From: Dasyornis broadbenti
Lineage: Eukaryota; Chordata; Aves; Passeriformes; Dasyornithidae
Length of the DNA: 64,000 nucleotides
Assembly (NCBI GenBank): GCA_013397935.1
Contig: VZRN01001146.1
Coordinates: 966,553 to 1,030,552, forward strand
Direction: 5' to 3'
Shown here: positions 62,185 to 64,000 of the stretch, one piece after another
Layout of the letters: each line of letters begins with the position of its first letter
How positions within the stretch are numbered: position 1 is the first letter of the stretch
Translations under genes and position numbers: made by a program
Notes under the pieces: model-generated
Database searches by the model: none
What the model saw: the letters and a program-made list of their open reading frames with translations, nothing else
What the model was told of the DNA's origin: nothing

Positions 62185-64000
62185 GTAAAACCATCATTTT
62201 TACACTTTATTCTTTCTTTAGAAGTAAATTCTCTGAGCTTTTCAGGGTGTATTCTGGCATACCTGTCAGTCACAGAAGAAAGGCCCATTTGAGCACCCTG
62301 TTCCCTCACCAGAGGAGCTTGCAGGGAGCTGGTTGGGTGCATGGTCCCTAATTGCCACCCCATCCCACCTCCCCAGCACGTGGCACATCCTGCCTGCGAT
62401 GCCATCGCTCCCATTCCCGATGCAAAGGTTACTTTTCCTTTTATGCTAAATGTCAAAACCTTCCGTGTACACCATGCAGCCAGGAGAGCTGCCTTCCTAA
62501 TGGGCTAATTTTGTGTGGACTTGCAGAATTTAGAACGGTGAAGCTTGTTATTTCAGCTAACGAGCAAAATTTGAGGGCTTTGCTGCTTTGTAGTGTCTTA
62601 GATGAGCAGAGGAGGGAGTTCAGCAGTCAGTAGGTTACAGAGGCTCCCCAGAAAAACCCAAATACTTGGCTCTTAGCGGTCTTCAGTAAAAATTCTGAGG
62701 GATTTCTCTGTGTCTCCTTGCAGTGATCCTCTGAGCTCATTCTGTGATCAAGTACATATGGTGTTATGCCTTTCTTTTTCCCCCGCTAATGATGTCTGGA
62801 AAAGAGAATTTGGAGATGTGACCTTGGCTATTGTGAAATAGCTAATCCTTCCCAAATCTCATTAAATAAAGTCCAGGTGATAGAGCATTTAAGGAATTAC
62901 CTCTTGAGACCAAGCCATCTCCTTTCTTAAGATGTCCTGGGAATTAGGGTATTCCTCTTGGTATGCTGAAGGCAAGTCTTGGATAATACAAAAAGAGTGT
63001 ATTAACCAGGAAAAGGCTGCCTGATTCTACTTTTTTTTTCTGGCATTTACACCACCTGTTTGTGAGCCAATGTGAGCATCTCTGTAGTTAAATATGTGCT
63101 GCTGAGCATTTAAAATGGGAAGGACACTTTCTAGTACTTCTTGTGCTTGCTGGTGTGATGGCTGCACATTTTCTCCTGGTTATGAAATGTTGTGCATCTG
63201 TTTTAAAGCTGCTGGTGGTGATGTGTGTCCTGCTGCTGGCCAGAGTGCAGCCTTCAGCTTGATGTGATATGTTCCATCAGGAGCAGCAGTAATTGTTATT
63301 ACTATAGGCAAAAGAGAGCCTGCAATGTGTTGAATACATTGTCTTTGCAAGGAGGTGCACTCATTGCAGAGGGGAAAAACTGGATTTGCAGAGCACTGGA
63401 TTATATGAAATAAAAGGTAGAAGGCTTTCTGGTGGATTTCTGGCAACCCAGCAGGCATGTGCTTTCTGGTGGATTTTGTTCTATTGATTTTTGAGACATC
63501 TCCCTGTATTTGTCCAGCTAGCTATGAAATATTTCTTTATGCTAAACTGAGAGCTTTCTTGTTTCCCATATTTTAATAAAATCATGAATAAGCCAAGCTC
63601 TTACATGAGATGGCTATTACTTATTAAGCACTGACCCGTACCTTAATCTTCACAGAATTGGCAACACATGACTGAGCCCAGTGTTCATTTACCAGCAAAC
63701 AAGCCAGAAGGAAAAAGAATAGCCCTAACTATGTTGGCTGCTTTTGAAATTAATATATTGTATGCTGCTTTTTTCCTAAAGTGTCTGAAACACTTTGCTT
63801 TAAGTTTTCTTGGTATTAAAAGAGAGCTGGGTCCAGCTGTTTGGGTGTTAATTAAATGCCTCCTTGCCGTGGGCCTCACAGGGAGTGTGGTTCTGGAGGA
63901 GAAAGCAGTAAGTAAAACAGTTGTGCAAGAAACTCTACTTCTTCCTCTGCAGTTCAGTGAGTCACTTCGTATGAAGTATTTTGAATAGGGAATATACAGA
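62185..64000 (+). other. FNDC3B: 5' part of the next FNDC3B intron (phase 2)
   Basis: Starts GTAAAA. No exon encoding the second half of FN3 domain 1 (expected to start near a GEE-type motif) is visible before the end of the window. A 16-base direct repeat occurs at 63424-63439 and 63461-63476; otherwise this is unremarkable intronic sequence. Confidence 0.88.

Larger units (their letters stand above)
1..64000 (+). other. FNDC3B: FNDC3B gene body, internal segment
   Basis: All recognisable coding sequence belongs to one plus-strand gene. Five exons translate, in order and in compatible splice phases, into the N-terminal region and start of FN3 domain 1 of FNDC3B. The paralogue FNDC3A is a poorer match: the segments VIEDNTGVRRVVVTPQSPE, HHLPPYLTHHPHFIH and KKLKDRQIDRQNRLNSPPSS are characteristic of FNDC3B as I remember it. 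The family protein is an ER/Golgi-associated, C-terminally membrane-anchored protein with about nine FN3 domains, implicated in adipocyte and osteoblast differentiation and cell adhesion. Gene ends are outside the window, so the boundaries given are those of the window. That intron 1-28775 belongs to this gene is inferred from the upstream exon starting in phase 1. Confidence 0.93.

Noticed and set aside
1..64000. tRNA, rRNA, CRISPR array, endogenous retrovirus or a multi-gene accessory system
   Set aside because: No cloverleaf with A/B boxes, no regularly spaced repeats, no LTR pair or gag/pol-like frame and no second gene were recognised on either strand by eye.

Overview
The window is a piece of a bird nuclear genome. 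The evidence is a long intron-rich stretch with spliceosomal GT/AG exons of a vertebrate gene, several 3' fragments of CR1 LINEs (the dominant interspersed repeat of birds), few other repeats and short simple repeats. No bacterial, viral or organellar gene is visible. The species cannot be fixed from sequence alone; a neognath bird is likely.

The whole window appears to lie inside one plus-strand gene, FNDC3B (fibronectin type III domain containing 3B, also called FAD104), an ER/Golgi membrane-anchored protein with a proline-rich N-terminal region and a row of FN3 domains. Five consecutive coding exons are recognisable from their translations and from matching splice phases: 28776-28852, 36226-36469, 37441-37725, 56408-56466 and 62027-62184. 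Together they encode about 274 residues: the end of the N-terminal conserved block, the Pro/His-rich segment, a basic and Gly/Ser-rich linker, a short linker exon, and the first half of FN3 domain 1. Neither the start codon nor the C-terminal tail anchor is in the window.

Layout: 1-28775 is the 3' part of a long upstream intron; 28853-36225, 36470-37440 (holding a 62-base run of N), 37726-56407 and 56467-62026 are complete introns; 62185-64000 is the start of the next intron. The introns hold at least six diverged CR1 fragments, homopolymer and dinucleotide tracts, A-rich CAAAA-like tracts, and a few palindromes and AT-rich blocks that look like candidate conserved non-coding elements.

There is no sign of a new multi-gene system. 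The most testable observations are an in-frame alternative 5' splice site after the 59-nt exon (adds 15 residues), an open intron read-through after the 285-nt exon that would add a hydrophobic, membrane-anchor-like tail, a symmetric exon that could be skipped in frame, and a near-perfect 36-bp palindrome in the upstream intron.
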